From Agapetus fuscipes (Eukaryota > Arthropoda > Insecta > Trichoptera > Glossosomatidae), in the NCBI GenBank assembly GCA_951799405.1, contig OX637353.1:11160001-11224000 (forward strand): DNA of 64,000 bases, written 5' to 3'. Positions within the stretch are counted from its first letter, which is position 1; every line of letters begins with the position of its first letter. The notes under the pieces were generated by a model. The model made no database searches. It saw only the letters and a list, made by a program, of their open reading frames with translations, and was not told where the DNA came from. Below are positions 21,996 to 33,268 of this stretch, one piece after another. Both the position numbers and the translations under genes were made by a program.

Positions 21996-22248
21996 TCCTT
22001 GACTTATACATTGGTATGAAGCTGACCACCCGTACTGTAAAAAGATGGTTCACTTTGCCAATGTCACCCCTGTTTCAGGGAAGGTCGGCAAGAGTTGCAG
22101 GGCTTATTTCCATTTGAGATTGGGTTTTTATATTGTAGGTCCACATGCGGCATGTGTTAGCGCGAACTTATACATGTCTGCTTGTGGGAATGCATTTAAT
22201 ATGAATCTCAAGTGATATATATCTTTGCAACTTAGATTTAGATTGACA
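21996..22248 (+). mobile_element. RTE 3'-tail copy
   Basis: Begins exactly at TTCCTTGACTTATA, without the RTE 3' UTR upstream, and ends GCAACTTAGATTTAGATT. Confidence 0.85.
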
Positions 22249-22495
22249 AACAAAAAACATGAACATAAAATGTCTTGTTTCAAATCACAGTAGTGGCATG
22301 CTTGACGGGTCGTTTTTCATTGATAACAGAGAGGCTTCCTCCAAACCTGCACTTGAAGCTGACTTACAACAGGGAAATGACAAAGAAAAATTGGCATGGA
22401 ATACATAAATAGAAATGGTAAATCTATTCAAAGGCACCAACAACATGGGCTAAGTAGACAAACTTAACCTAAATGTTAAGGAAGGCCAAAAGAGA

Positions 22496-25400
22496 TTAGA
22501 ACTCGTCGTGTCTGGCCAGCGCCTCGCCAAAGTCTGTGGCCTGGGAGCCCACAAACAGGTCGTACTTGGCCAGGATCTCCTTCTTGGTCAGCTTCTCATC
22601 AGCGTCGGTGTCGGCCTCAAATATAAGATGGCGCGCCTCGGCTTCAGCGTGATCAAAGTCCGGCGGCACGATCCACGCCTTGACTTCGTCCAAATCCATC
22701 ACGCCGTCTTTGTTAGTGTCGCTGCAAAATTAAATAATAGGGTAATTTAACTTTTTTTATTTCATAAACTGATTATTGATTATTGACATACTTTTCAAAT
22801 CTGACGTTTGGATTTTTTTGATGTCTACAAAATGTTATTGTTTCAAGTAAATAAATAAATATTCAACATTCAAAATATAAATAAAATATTCAATAATACT
22901 CAGACTCTACTTCAATTAATAAGAGCAAAACTTATATTTACATTTTGTTGTAATACAAGTGAAAACAAAATGGATTTGTCGATGGACAAAATTTGTCATA
23001 AATGTCTACACGAAAACGAAAAAAAAAAATACATCATTAAATAAAAAAAGGGATCAAAAGAGTCTGCAGGCGTATAAAGACACGATAATTTGGATGTGAA
23101 GTTTTAAAGGGAAAGGCAATAGTTTGCAATAGTTTTTTGTTGATACCTGATGATGACCTTCTAGGTCGAAAACGTTCGTAATTTTGTTTTAAAGATTTTA
23201 ATCTTTTAAATAAAGTCTATAGTGAAAATAAACAGTGTTTTGCTTGAAAAATTTCATCCAAAAATTATAAATTGAAGCAATAGTTTGTGTTTGCATCTTT
23301 TAAAGAAAAATTTTTGGTACAAAAACAAAATTATTGGAAGGAAAAAATACAACTTGTGTCCTACCTACCTGATTCAAGAGGACAACATGGCACATGGCGC
23401 TAAATTAAAATTGTGGACTTTTATATGGACAATGTATTATTTGTTTTTTTAACTATTTTTATTTTTTTTCTTTGTATATTTATTAACTTTACTTTTAACT
23501 TTTTTATGTTTCAATTTTATGTTTTTTAGCTATATACTTTTTTTTTTCTGTGTACTATATTTACTAACTTAAGTTTTTCAAATTTTGTTATGTAGAAATG
23601 GCCACCCACAATAATTTTGTACGTGCACGTTGTGGAAATGCCGCCACTAATTTTCATAGAAAGAATGAATGGGTTTTCGGGACATGGAATGTAAGGAAGA
23701 TGAATGATTGCAAGGAGAAAGAAATTAAGAATGTAATGAAAGAGAAACGAATAAAAGTAATGGGTGTGACTGAAACAAAAATGAAAGGGAATGGTGAGAA
23801 AGTATTAGTGAACGGTGAATTGTATATTTGGTCAGGTGTGGAAGATGGGAATGAAAGGCAAGGTGTAGGTGTGATTGTGAGTGAGTGTGTAAAAGGATGT
23901 ATAACAGGTTATCGAAGAATTTCTCCTAGGATTTTGGTTGTCAAATTCAAAATTAACAGTTTGAGACTTTTCTTGGTTGCCTGTTATGCTCCTGTTGATT
24001 CAGAGTGTATGGAGGTGAGAATGAGTTTTTGGAATGAATTGAATGCGGTTGTGCATGAAAGGAAGAAGAATGAAAACATTGTAATTTTAGGTGATATGAA
24101 TGGATGGATAGGTGCACAGAGAGATGAATGTTTGAAAATAATTGGTCCTGGTGGGAGAGGTGTAGTCAATGATAATGGGCGACATCTGATTGCTTTGTGT
24201 GCGGAGCACAGTCTTTTTGCATCGAATACTTGGTTTCGGCATAAGGATGTGCATCTGTACACGAGGCAGATTGTGGGAAGTCGCACAATCATTGACTACA
24301 TCTGTGTGGATGAAAGACTGAGAGGAGCCGTAAGAGATAGCCGTGTCTACCGGGGGCCTGAAATAGGCAGTGACCACTATCTCTTATGTGCTAAAATAAT
24401 GATTGGTGAAGTAAGAAAGAAGAAACGCAAGAGGCAAGTAAGATTGCCTAGAATAAAAGTAGAAAGGCTGAATGAAGAAAATGTGAAAGAGAAGTATGTA
24501 TCAGAGCTCCACAAAATTTTAAGTGTGAGTGAACTTGAGAAGAGTGTGTGTGGAAAAGATATTGAAAGTATGTGGAAAGATCTGAAAGAAGGAATGACTG
24601 AATGCGCTAAAAAAGCATGTGGGGTAACGAAAGGTGGAAGATTGAAAGGAGATGCCTGGTGGAATGATAGAGTGAAAGAAGCTGTGAAAGTTAAGAAAAA
24701 GTGTTATGAAAATTGGCTGAATGATATAAATGATAGAAAGCTAGAAGACGAATACAAGACAGCTAAGAGAATGGCGAAGACTATAATTTATGAAAGCAAG
24801 ATGAATGAACAAAGAAAGATTGATGAAAGGATTAACAAAAGTTTCACCGACAGTAAGAAAGAATTTTGGAGGTGGATCAATGCGGATAGAAATAAATCTT
24901 CTGCATTGACCACTCCAGGAGTCAAAAGTGCTGCCGGTGAGATGGTATGGGAGAATGAAGAAGTATGTAAGAGATGGAAGAACTATTTTCAAGAAATTTT
25001 TGGTCAGGGTGAAAGAAGAATTTACGAACAGATAGATGAAGAGAATGAATTGAATATTTTGAAAGAAGAAATGAAAGTGTCTATTTCACGTCTGAAGAAT
25101 GGGAAGTCTGCTGGGTTTGATGGTATAAATGGTGAAATGTTGAAAGCAGGAGGTGAATGTGTGATAGATTGGATGTACGAATTATGTAAGCTTTGTGTGA
25201 ATGCAGGAGTAGTACCGATGGATTGGAGGAAGGCAGTCATTGTTCCCATTTACAAAGGTAAAGGGGACAAAAAAGACTGTCAGAACTTCAGACCAATCAG
25301 TCTACTCAGTATACCAGGAAAAGTCTTCTGTAAGGTGATTATAAAAAATGTGATTCTGACTACTAGTGAAAGGATTTCCGATATACAGTCCGGCTTTATG

Positions 25401-28400
25401 GCCGGTAGAGGCTGTGTTGATCAGATTTTTACTCTACGACAACTTGTTGAAAAACAATTGTCGGTGAGGCGGAAGCTGTTCACAGCCTTTGTAGATCTGG
25501 AAAAGGCTTTTGACTCAGTGGACAGAGGTATGTTATGGGATGTTTTGAAAGCATACGGAGTGAATGGGGCTCTCCTAGGTGCGGTGCATGCAAACTATGA
25601 AAATAGTAAGGCATGTGTCCGTATTGATGGTGAGTATAGTGAGTGGTTTAAAGTGTATAAGGGTGTGAGGCAAGGATGTGTGATGAGTCCATGGCTATTT
25701 AACATAGTTATGGACAAGTGTGTCAGGGATGCTAGACTTAATGATTGTGGATTGATGATAGGAGAGAGCAAAGTGAGTGTTCTACTGTATGCAGATGATG
25801 CAGTTCTTGTATCTGATTCTGCAGTAGAATTGCAAACAATGCTCTCTAGATTGAATGAAGCTTTGTTAGGTAACCATTTGAAGTTGAATGCAAGTAAGAC
25901 GAAAGTATTGATTTTTGAAAGAGATGATGAAAGTATGAATTATGAATTTAAAATTAATGGAATGAATGTTGATGTCGTAAATGAGTTTGTATACCTGGGA
26001 AGTAAGTTTGAAAAAGATGGAAGAATGACCGGTGAATTTGAAAGAAGAATAATGAAAGGCAGGTGCGTACTGGATGCTACCGCTAGCATCGCCAGGAACC
26101 AGAATCTCTCAAAAAATGTTAGATTGGCGGTGCACGGTGGTATACTAGTGCCAACCTTGATGTATGGAAGTGAAGCCTGGACGGTGAGTGAAAGTGAGAT
26201 TAGTAAAGTCCATACGGTAGAAATGGATTACTTAAGAAGTATGATTGGAAAAAGACGGAGTGATAGGGTGAGGAATGATTTTGTTAGAGAGGAATGCGGT
26301 GTAAGAGAAAGTGTGAAAGTAAAGATTAAAAGAAGTATACTTAGATGGTTTGGACATTTGGAGAGAATGAATGAGGAAAGAATGACGAAGAAAGTATATG
26401 CTGCAAGAATTGATGGATGTCGTGGAAGAGGAAGACCGAGAAAGGTATGGATGGACCAAATTTTCGAAATAGCGAGTGAATGGGATATCCAGAGTCATAA
26501 TAAAAGGAGAGCTTGTATGAAAAAAGTTATGACTCTGGATGAAATGAAAGAAGTATGCAAGGACAGGAAGAAGTGGCGGCTAATCTGCAATGCTGATTTT
26601 TAATGTTGGTTTATTGGCTTGCTACATTTTTTGCATAAGACATTTTTTACTTTTTTTGTATAGATTTATTTTTAAGGTTTTGTTGTTTTCTTATACTTAA
26701 ATGTTATTTATTACTCGTATTCCTTGACTTATAGGTTGGTATGAGGCTGACCACCCATACTGTAAAAAATGGTTCACTTTGCCAATGTCACCCCTGTTTC
26801 AGGGAATGTCGGCAAGAGTTGCAGGGCTTATGTTCATTTGAGGTTTGGATTTTATTTGTAAGTACACAATCAGCATTTGTAAGCGCGAACTACACGTGTT
26901 TGTTTGTGGGCATACATCTGAGAGCTTTGAATGAATATATCCTTGCAACTTAGATTATAGATTAGATTATTACATTTTCTTTTATCATTTCATCAATGAC
27001 TACATTTTTTAAAATACATATAAGTTTTTAAAAAAATAATATCTGGCTTAGTTTTTGAACTATATTTCAATTTCCAGTAAAACAGGACATTTTTTTATTT
27101 AGTCGGATATGACGTCGATGAATCTTCGGATCTTCGGTGTGTACCGTTGGGCCCAGGTAGTCGTCAGATCCATCTACGTCATTTTGACATCTGGCGGGAC
27201 TCAAATTCTTGGCATTTTATTTTTGAAAATTATCACTGATATCTTTATTTTTACTACTTAAAAATATATATGGTTGTGATCCTTGAAATGTACTCTACAC
27301 AACCATAGTATTGACAACCGTTTTCCCCATCACTGCAATTACCCCTATTAACCAATCAAATGACATTCATTTTTATTGCCAAGATGGCAGATAATAATCT
27401 AGTACTGACCGATATTGTGTAAAATGTTCCCGCTCGTTTTTGACCCACTCTGGTTCTTCGTCGGAATCCTCTGCTTTATACATGTCTCCAATATACTCGG
27501 AAAGAGATATTTTGCCATCCTAAGCACACAAAATACAGAAAATCAAGATAAAACTTATCATTTTACTATTTAAATAGATACCCACATATAATATCTCACA
27601 CACACAGAAGTAACTACACTTCAACGAACAAAATAATCATGTTTGAAAAACAAATTAGGTTGTATTTCATACCATACTCTCAAATATAAAATAAGAAAAG
27701 AAGAGGACTTCAGGGGGTATACATTTTAAGGCTTAATAAAACACTAGATTAACCACTATACACATAGGTGGAACAGAAAATAAACAAAATTGAAAATAGA
27801 GATTAAGGCGCTCTGTTTTATGATGAAATGATTTCAATACAAAGTCCTGAAGCGCTATTCTGCTAAATTCCTTACAATTTGGATAATAATCCCCGGCGGA
27901 TATTAATTGCGAAAGAGCTCCTTCAACGGAATGTGAGTCTCGCAACTCAGTCATTTTCGGACTAGCTTTACAAGCGACAGCAAACCCTTTACTCAAATGA
28001 GAGGTTCCTTGACTTATAGGTTGGTATGCGGCTGACCACCCATACTGTAAAAAATTGGTTCACTTTGCCAATGTCACCCCTGTTTCAGGGAAGGACGGCA
28101 AGAGTTGCAAGGCTTATGTTCATTTGAGATTGGGTTTTTATATTGTAGGTCCACATGCGGCATGTGTTAGCGCGAAATTATACATATCTGCTTGTGGGAA
28201 TGCTTTTTATATAAATCTTAAATGATATATATCTTTGCAGCTTAGATTAGATTAGATTAGACAGGTGTGAAAATCGTCCGACGGCTTACAGCTCAAAATG
28301 TAAATTTCCCCATATATTTAAAAATATATACTAAAACCTCATTAAAAATTAGTAATACAATAATAAGTGCAAATAAGGGCCGTGAGGAATTTAGCAGAAT

Positions 28401-31400
28401 AGCGCTTCTGAAGGCTAGAAAAGTCCTTCCATTTTAAAGAATCAGCTTTTCAACTCCTGTCAGTCATTACAAATAAAAAAAATCAAATTATCACAGATTC
28501 ATTGATGTATGACATAATTATTAATCTAACATTGGATAACAAACAAAAAGCATACCTTATCCTTGTCAATATCCTCCATGGTTTCTAAGATAACAACAGG
28601 TTTCATCACAGGATTCTCTTCCGGGTGCAAAAATGCTTTGAATTCCGTTTTATTGAGGGCGGAATCTTCATCAAGATCTGAAATAAAAGTGAGCAATACC
28701 ATATAAGTAAATTTAGTTAATTGGACTCCCGACATTCCAAATACCCCTCAGTTATGTGACGTCACCATAGTTATTAAAAAATGGATTTTCAATAATCAGG
28801 ATTATTTCTAGTTCATAGCACTATCAGTCCATACACTTGGCAGATAATTATAATAATAATAATAAGACAATGTCGACAGACAGACAGACAAGACCTTTGG
28901 TGATAAATCAATGCAATACAACAATTTCAATCAATTGAATACAATTACTGTAACATCTCCTAAACAAACAAGTCTTCAATCCCGACCTAAATGCACTTGC
29001 ACTCTCTATGGCTCTAAGCTCATGGGGTAGGGGCATTCCACAGCACAGGGCCGGCTATGCAAAAGGCAGAATCGAAGTATTTTGCTTTATTAGATCATTT
29101 TGGAACAATAAATTTATTCACAGCAGTATCTTCAGTACTTGCAGATCTTAATTCCAGCCATTTACCCTTCACTGTGTTCATCCCACAAGGCTCTGAAATA
29201 TACCGCCGGGCAACACACTGTCGATTTAAAGACAGTTACATAGATCTTATACTCAATCCGATATGCTAAATGCAGTACAGTGCACTTTGGTATCCTTTCA
29301 AACTACCTACATAATATTGTATTGTAATTATGACGCTCTGTCCTGTCTTTAGACATCACAAATATTCCGAGTCCATTAATAAGCTGCTATCGCTATGTTT
29401 TCTTGACCTACCAGCATATTGCCACCGCCTCCTGTCCCTGTGCAGCATGGCTTTGTAAGAAAATCCTTCCCCTTCTTCTGAACTCAATTCTTTTTCATCC
29501 ATGTCGTCCATGAACCCGTACATTAACTTCTTATACGTCTGAAAGTCAAAGGAAAAACATCATTTCTAACACGCTGTTACGAATATGTAGTTGTTTTTCA
29601 CACTCAACAAATCCATAGCTCAACCGAAACCTAAAGTGAATTTTCCTTACAAAAAAATGATAATCATGGATCAGCCGTGGATCAAATGCTTTGTAAATAA
29701 CACTACTAAGTATTATTTTGCTTTTCTTACAAAATACTTCTTGAATTTTAGCTCTTCGGCTAACTTCACATTGAACTATCAAAAGTGACTTTTACAAAAT
29801 GACAGTGGCAAAGGGTCCGAATAACACAATTCCTATCAGCTTCTCTTTTGAAATTACGCAAAAAGTAATGTATAAAACTATTTATTTCATTTGTAACCAT
29901 AAACCAACAATCTATTTGTTTCAAACCGCGAGAAATTTATTCGATTGTGTAAAATAAAGCTGCAGACTCATAAACACTCCCGAGTCTTGATTCCCGATGC
30001 GATCACCGGCTTGTAGTTCCGACAGACTATGGTATCAGAAGGAAAAAGTCCCCAAAATTCGCTAGGTAATTGATTGGTAAACCAGTAATGACTATTGCCC
30101 TCACATCCCAGCTGATGGTCTCATTGTTTCCTGGATTGTGCTGCTTCCACTGCCGGTCCACGTCGTCGTCAATGTAACGGTTTTGCGTGAAGGTGATCCA
30201 ATCCTTCAGCTCCTCCATTGTGATGTAACCGTCGGCCACTTTATCAATTTTGTCAACGATGACGCTGTAAATATTCATATGACTTTCAGTGAAATATTAA
30301 AAACTGAGATAAAACAATTATATAATGAAGCCAGACTGTAGCTAGACGAAATTTGTAATTTTCTTCTAAAGAGTAAAAATACCCTATATACAATAGTTTT
30401 CACCAAACATTGTATTGTTTTTTTTTTTTTTTTTTTTTTTTATTGTAGCAAAATAATGCTAATTTAAACAATTTGATATCAAGTCAAAACAAAAACAGTT
30501 ATGTCAGAGGCGCTGTGCAAGTAGGAACCTGACAGCTTTCTCCTTAAATTTGATTACGTCACTAGTTTGCTTGATTTCCGCTGGTACTTTATTATATTCA
30601 TCAAATCCTCTGTGCAGAACTCCTGTCATATTTCACTGTTCTTACTTTTAACTTTCTTAAATCATTTTTCCCTCTAGTATCATAGCTATGTACATCCTTA
30701 TTTCTAATTATGAATTTATCCAAATAAACAGGCAATAACTTATTTTCTAATCTATATATTATAAACATAAATGCATTCAACTTAAGATACTCCTCCACAT
30801 TCAACCACTCTAAGCTAACCAACATATCTGAAATTTTAGTATCATACTTCTGATTTAGAATCATTCTCATCGCTTTATTTTGTAATTTTTGGAACAAATT
30901 TAGATATTCTTTATTTGCCATGTATATAATTGTTGAGCAATATGAGAAATGAGGCTTAATCATAGTATTATAAACATTTATTTTATATTCAGTATTTAAA
31001 TTTCAAATGCTCTTTTAAAATCGAGGAATACCGCTGTTACGATCTTTTTACTATTTATCTCCTCAATCCAATTATTTAACATTATCTGTATAGCTGTTTC
31101 TGTTGAGTGCTTAGTTCGAAATCCTGATTGTTCATTAATCAAAATCTTTTTATCATCAATAAATTTCTTGGTTGAGAACTGAGTTTTTTATTACATTGTA
31201 AGTAATATAGCTTTATGTATTTTCATTCAGTTTATACATAGTAATTTTCACTTATTGGCATAAAGAAGTTATGCCATTTTTCTGCAATTTCAAACTTTAA
31301 ACTACTCTCCTGAACAATTTAGTGTTTGTCGCTTATGCTATATTGCCTTTTAACCGTCAATATGTTGCCTACCCATTAGGTGCATGTGCCTGTATGGGAT

Positions 31401-31637
31401 GCACGCCCCTGCATCTTACCCAAGTCTCCGCTGGCTTTCTTCTGGGGGCAGCTGATCAAATGTTTTGGCCTGATCTTCTCCCAAGAACGCTTCGTGGTCA
31501 TACTGTGGATTGTGGTGCTGATTTTGGAAATGCTCTGCATCCGACAAATCGTGATTGAGGATCCTCTTCTCGTCTGGCTTGGGCACAGCCATCACCAGCA
31601 CACACAACAGCATGAGCCCCGACAGCAGCTGATGCAT
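22496..31637 (-). CDS. CALU: Calumenin (ER EF-hand protein), six exons
   Basis: Coding exons run 31637-31420, 30264-30105, 29538-29412, 28677-28556, 27519-27410 and 22721-22496. All have GT/AG borders and compatible phases, giving 963 bases and 320 residues, the usual CREC-family length. The start [19 protein letters not shown] is a signal peptide; a CAG just before GATCACCATG suggests a 5'-UTR intron. Six EF-hands follow. Canonical loops include DIDKDKDGKISL and [12 protein letters not shown], while the first loop has Val where Asn/Asp is usual. The conserved [14 protein letters not shown] and [14 protein letters not shown] segments and the C-terminal HDEF retention signal fit calumenin better than reticulocalbins, which end HDEL. 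It acts in the secretory pathway as a low-affinity calcium binder. Introns hold RTE, LINE and MITE insertions. Confidence 0.95.
22722..23597. other. CALU last intron, 3' part
   Basis: Holds a CTGATGA-T-GACCT/AGGTC-GAAA hairpin at 23147-23171, followed by an AATAAA-rich stretch ending in AACAGTG. The 5' UTR of the RTE element probably begins between about 23350 and 23597, but its exact start cannot be seen. Confidence 0.5.
23598..26603 (+). CDS. RTE-type LINE ORF: endonuclease-reverse transcriptase
   Basis: A single uninterrupted ORF of 1001 codons. The N-terminus is an AP-like endonuclease: WNVRKM (about 30), [16 protein letters not shown] (about 164), catalytic SDHYLL (about 257). The RT domain follows: [45 protein letters not shown] (about 631), [18 protein letters not shown], and the active site LLYADDAVL (about 730). 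The C-terminal region has [10 protein letters not shown] and [12 protein letters not shown], shared by the truncated copies in this window. A single ORF of this size with a short repetitive tail is typical of the RTE clade. All catalytic motifs seen are intact, so this copy could be a source element. It is antisense to CALU in its last intron. Confidence 0.95.
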   Translation: MATHNNFVRARCGNAATNFHRKNEWVFGTWNVRKMNDCKEKEIKNVMKEKRIKVMGVTETKMKGNGEKVLVNGELYIWSGVEDGNERQGVGVIVSECVKGCITGYRRISPRILVVKFKINSLRLFLVACYAPVDSECMEVRMSFWNELNAVVHERKKNENIVILGDMNGWIGAQRDECLKIIGPGGRGVVNDNGRHLIALCAEHSLFASNTWFRHKDVHLYTRQIVGSRTIIDYICVDERLRGAVRDSRVYRGPEIGSDHYLLCAKIMIGEVRKKKRKRQVRLPRIKVERLNEENVKEKYVSELHKILSVSELEKSVCGKDIESMWKDLKEGMTECAKKACGVTKGGRLKGDAWWNDRVKEAVKVKKKCYENWLNDINDRKLEDEYKTAKRMAKTIIYESKMNEQRKIDERINKSFTDSKKEFWRWINADRNKSSALTTPGVKSAAGEMVWENEEVCKRWKNYFQEIFGQGERRIYEQIDEENELNILKEEMKVSISRLKNGKSAGFDGINGEMLKAGGECVIDWMYELCKLCVNAGVVPMDWRKAVIVPIYKGKGDKKDCQNFRPISLLSIPGKVFCKVIIKNVILTTSERISDIQSGFMAGRGCVDQIFTLRQLVEKQLSVRRKLFTAFVDLEKAFDSVDRGMLWDVLKAYGVNGALLGAVHANYENSKACVRIDGEYSEWFKVYKGVRQGCVMSPWLFNIVMDKCVRDARLNDCGLMIGESKVSVLLYADDAVLVSDSAVELQTMLSRLNEALLGNHLKLNASKTKVLIFERDDESMNYEFKINGMNVDVVNEFVYLGSKFEKDGRMTGEFERRIMKGRCVLDATASIARNQNLSKNVRLAVHGGILVPTLMYGSEAWTVSESEISKVHTVEMDYLRSMIGKRRSDRVRNDFVREECGVRESVKVKIKRSILRWFGHLERMNEERMTKKVYAARIDGCRGRGRPRKVWMDQIFEIASEWDIQSHNKRRACMKKVMTLDEMKEVCKDRKKWRLICNADF
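26604..26966 (+). mobile_element. 3' UTR and tail of the full-length RTE element
   Basis: About 120 bases of T-rich UTR lead into the shared tail (TTCCTTGACTTATAGG, CCTGTTTCAGGG, GCAACTTAGATTATAGATTAG). This copy shows what the dispersed tail-only copies derive from or share. Confidence 0.9.
26970..27347 (-). mobile_element. MITE family A (TAGGGGTAATT ends)
   Basis: One of three copies (others 44446-44866 and 61148-61561). Shared landmarks read in the other copies are GCAGTGGTGGGGAAAACGG, ATGGTTGTGTAGAGTACATT and CAAGGATCACAA. The ends are short inverted repeats flanked by TA. No coding capacity. Confidence 0.85.
27846..28410. mobile_element. Inverted-repeat element split by an RTE tail
   Basis: CTGAAGCGCTATTCTGCTAA at 27846 and its reverse complement TTAGCAGAATAGCGCTTC ending about 28411 bracket about 320 bases of host or element sequence plus an RTE tail (28013-28258). 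It is probably a MITE in a CALU intron. Confidence 0.6.
28013..28258 (+). mobile_element. RTE 3'-tail copy
   Basis: Starts exactly at TTCCTTGACTTATAGG and ends in four TTAGA units. Confidence 0.88.
28678..29411. other. CALU intron with a degenerate repeat
   Basis: 28978-29250 contains a segment (GGGGCATTCCACAGCAC and following) resembling the segment at 43310-43640. Both look like decayed retroposon sequence of a kind I cannot classify. Nothing else is seen. Confidence 0.35.
29539..30104. other. CALU intron, nothing recognised
   Basis: AT-rich intronic sequence without exon or repeat evidence. Confidence 0.4.
30418..31190 (-). mobile_element. LINE remnant (CR1/Jockey-like RT), internally deleted
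   Basis: Minus-strand translation gives RT box-A/1 sequence at about 31175-31015 ([28 protein letters not shown]). It then jumps directly to the C-terminal segment at 30963-30601 ([30 protein letters not shown]). The catalytic core between them is missing. A T run at 30418-30440 is the reverse-oriented poly(A). It lies in CALU intron 1. Confidence 0.85.
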
Positions 31638-31741
31638 GGTGATCCTGAGACAAACAAAATGCACACTTTAACCAACTGCATCAAACACCTGGGACACCTA
31701 ACTTCAACCAACTCAAGCGTCTCATCACTTGACAAACTTCT

Positions 31742-31984
31742 TCTATAATCTAAGTTGCAAGGATATATTAACATTTAAAGCTCTCAAATGCATGCCAAAC
31801 AAACACGTGTAGTTCGCGCTTACAAATGCTGAATGTGTACTTACAAATAAAATCCAAACCTCGAATCAACATAAGCCCTACAACTTTTGCCGATCTTCCC
31901 TGACACAGGGATGACATTGTCAAAGTGAACCATTTTTTACAGTATGGGTGGTCAGCCTCATACCAACCTATAAGTCAAGGAATG
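31742..31984 (-). mobile_element. RTE 3'-tail copy
   Basis: Reverse-oriented tail ending exactly at CCTATAAGTCAAGGAA. It lies just upstream of the CALU start codon (about 105 bp), in the probable promoter or 5'-UTR region. Confidence 0.87.
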
Positions 31985-31989
31985 TTAAT

Positions 31990-32462
31990 AAAAAAATAGA
32001 GGACTTATATCCAGGATTAACCTGTGATGGCTCATCTAGTCTGGAGGCAGTGGTCGGAAATGTTGCTTTGTGTAATTTTGCCTGTGTTGGGGAGGATGAA
32101 GTGAGGCAGTGTATCCTTTCACTGCCCAGTAAGCAGTGTCATTAGGATCCTACGCCTATGTGGCTGCTAAGGGCATGCTTACCAGTAATGCTCACTTTTA
32201 TCACTAGAATAATAAATCTGTCAATAAAAAGTTCACATGTGCCGGTGGGCTTATAAACGGCCACTGTAACACCAGTTATAAAAAGACCGAACCTGGACTG
32301 TGATGACCCTAGTAGCTTTCAGCGAACCTCAAATCTGTTCATTATTCCTAAAGTTCTTGAATGTGTTGTATCATCTCAGATCATGCAATTTATAAAATTG
32401 AATAATCTCCTTTCTGTAACGCAGAGTGCATATCGAGCGAAACACTCCACGGAGACTATTTG
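31990..32462 (+). pseudogene. CR1-like LINE reverse transcriptase fragment
   Basis: Plus-strand frames read VRQCILSLPSKQCH, DPTPMWLLRACLPVMLTFIT, PNLDCDDPSSFQRTSNLFII, PKVLECVVSSQI and QSAYRAKHSTET. These are the finger and palm-start motifs of CR1/L2-group RT, with stops and substitutions. Truncated at both ends. Confidence 0.85.
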
Positions 32463-32822
32463 GCTAGGAGTACTGAAAAAATATATTTTTTAATATAATA
32501 AAAGTACATAAATATACTAAAATGGACTTGTCACAAACTTTGAAATTGGATTTTTAACCTAGTATGTCACAGGAATATGTGACAACGGTACTAGACTCGG
32601 CCAGATTGCCAGGGAAAAGACAAATAAATACATTTAATTGGTTGCTTAGGACGGTAGCAAGCCAAGAAACAAATTCTAAGCTCACATTTGTGCAGTTTAT
32701 AATTAGTTTGCCTCTTCCCTGGCAACCCGTCTCTGTGACATCACAATTTTGTTGACCATGGAATTTGTTTCAATTCCATTCCATTCTCAAAAATGTTCTT
32801 TGCTGGGTGCGACTTTACTTAC
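32463..32822. other. Non-coding, nothing recognised
   Basis: No exon or repeat family identified. Confidence 0.35.
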
Positions 32823-33116
32823 TTTACCTAATCTCTAATCTACTCTAATCTAAGCTGCAAAGATATGTTACATTGAAGATTCACATTACATGCATTTTCA
32901 CAACCAGACACGTACAAGTTCGCGCGTGCACATGCCTCATGTGAACCTACAACATACAAACCAAATCTCAAATGGATATACACCCTGCAACTCTTGCCGT
33001 CCTTCCCTGTAACAGGGGTGACATTGGCAAAGTGAACCATTTTTACAGCATGGGTGGTCAGCCGCATACCAACCTATAAGTCAAGGAACATACAGGACAA
33101 ATTACATTTTATAAAT
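32823..33116 (-). mobile_element. RTE 3'-UTR and tail copy
   Basis: Reverse-oriented. It extends past the TTCCTTGACTTATAGG point into the T-rich RTE 3' UTR. Confidence 0.87.
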
Positions 33117-33164
33117 CATTAAATAATAATATAATCATCCTACCTTTATCAAAAATCGATCACA

Positions 33165-33268
33165 AACGTTTATACAACCTTACAACAACTAGGTCTTGCC
33201 TGGCGCTTTGTAGCGATAACCAAAACTTGCAGAAGGCTCTAGAGATTTTATCGGACAACAGCCTAAAT
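33165..33268 (+). mobile_element. SINE family I fragment, degenerate
   Basis: Matches the middle of the family: CCTTACAACAACTAGGTCTTG and GGCGCTTTGTAGCGA. Confidence 0.6.

Noticed and set aside
23147..23171. Canonical hammerhead ribozyme
   Set aside because: All copies have one additional base between CTGANGA and the stem, and convincing stem I and stem III pairings were not found. It is reported only as a hammerhead-like hairpin.
23984..26498. Minus-strand ORFs of 75-102 codons inside the RTE ORF
   Set aside because: Antisense shadows of a 1001-codon ORF with clear catalytic motifs.
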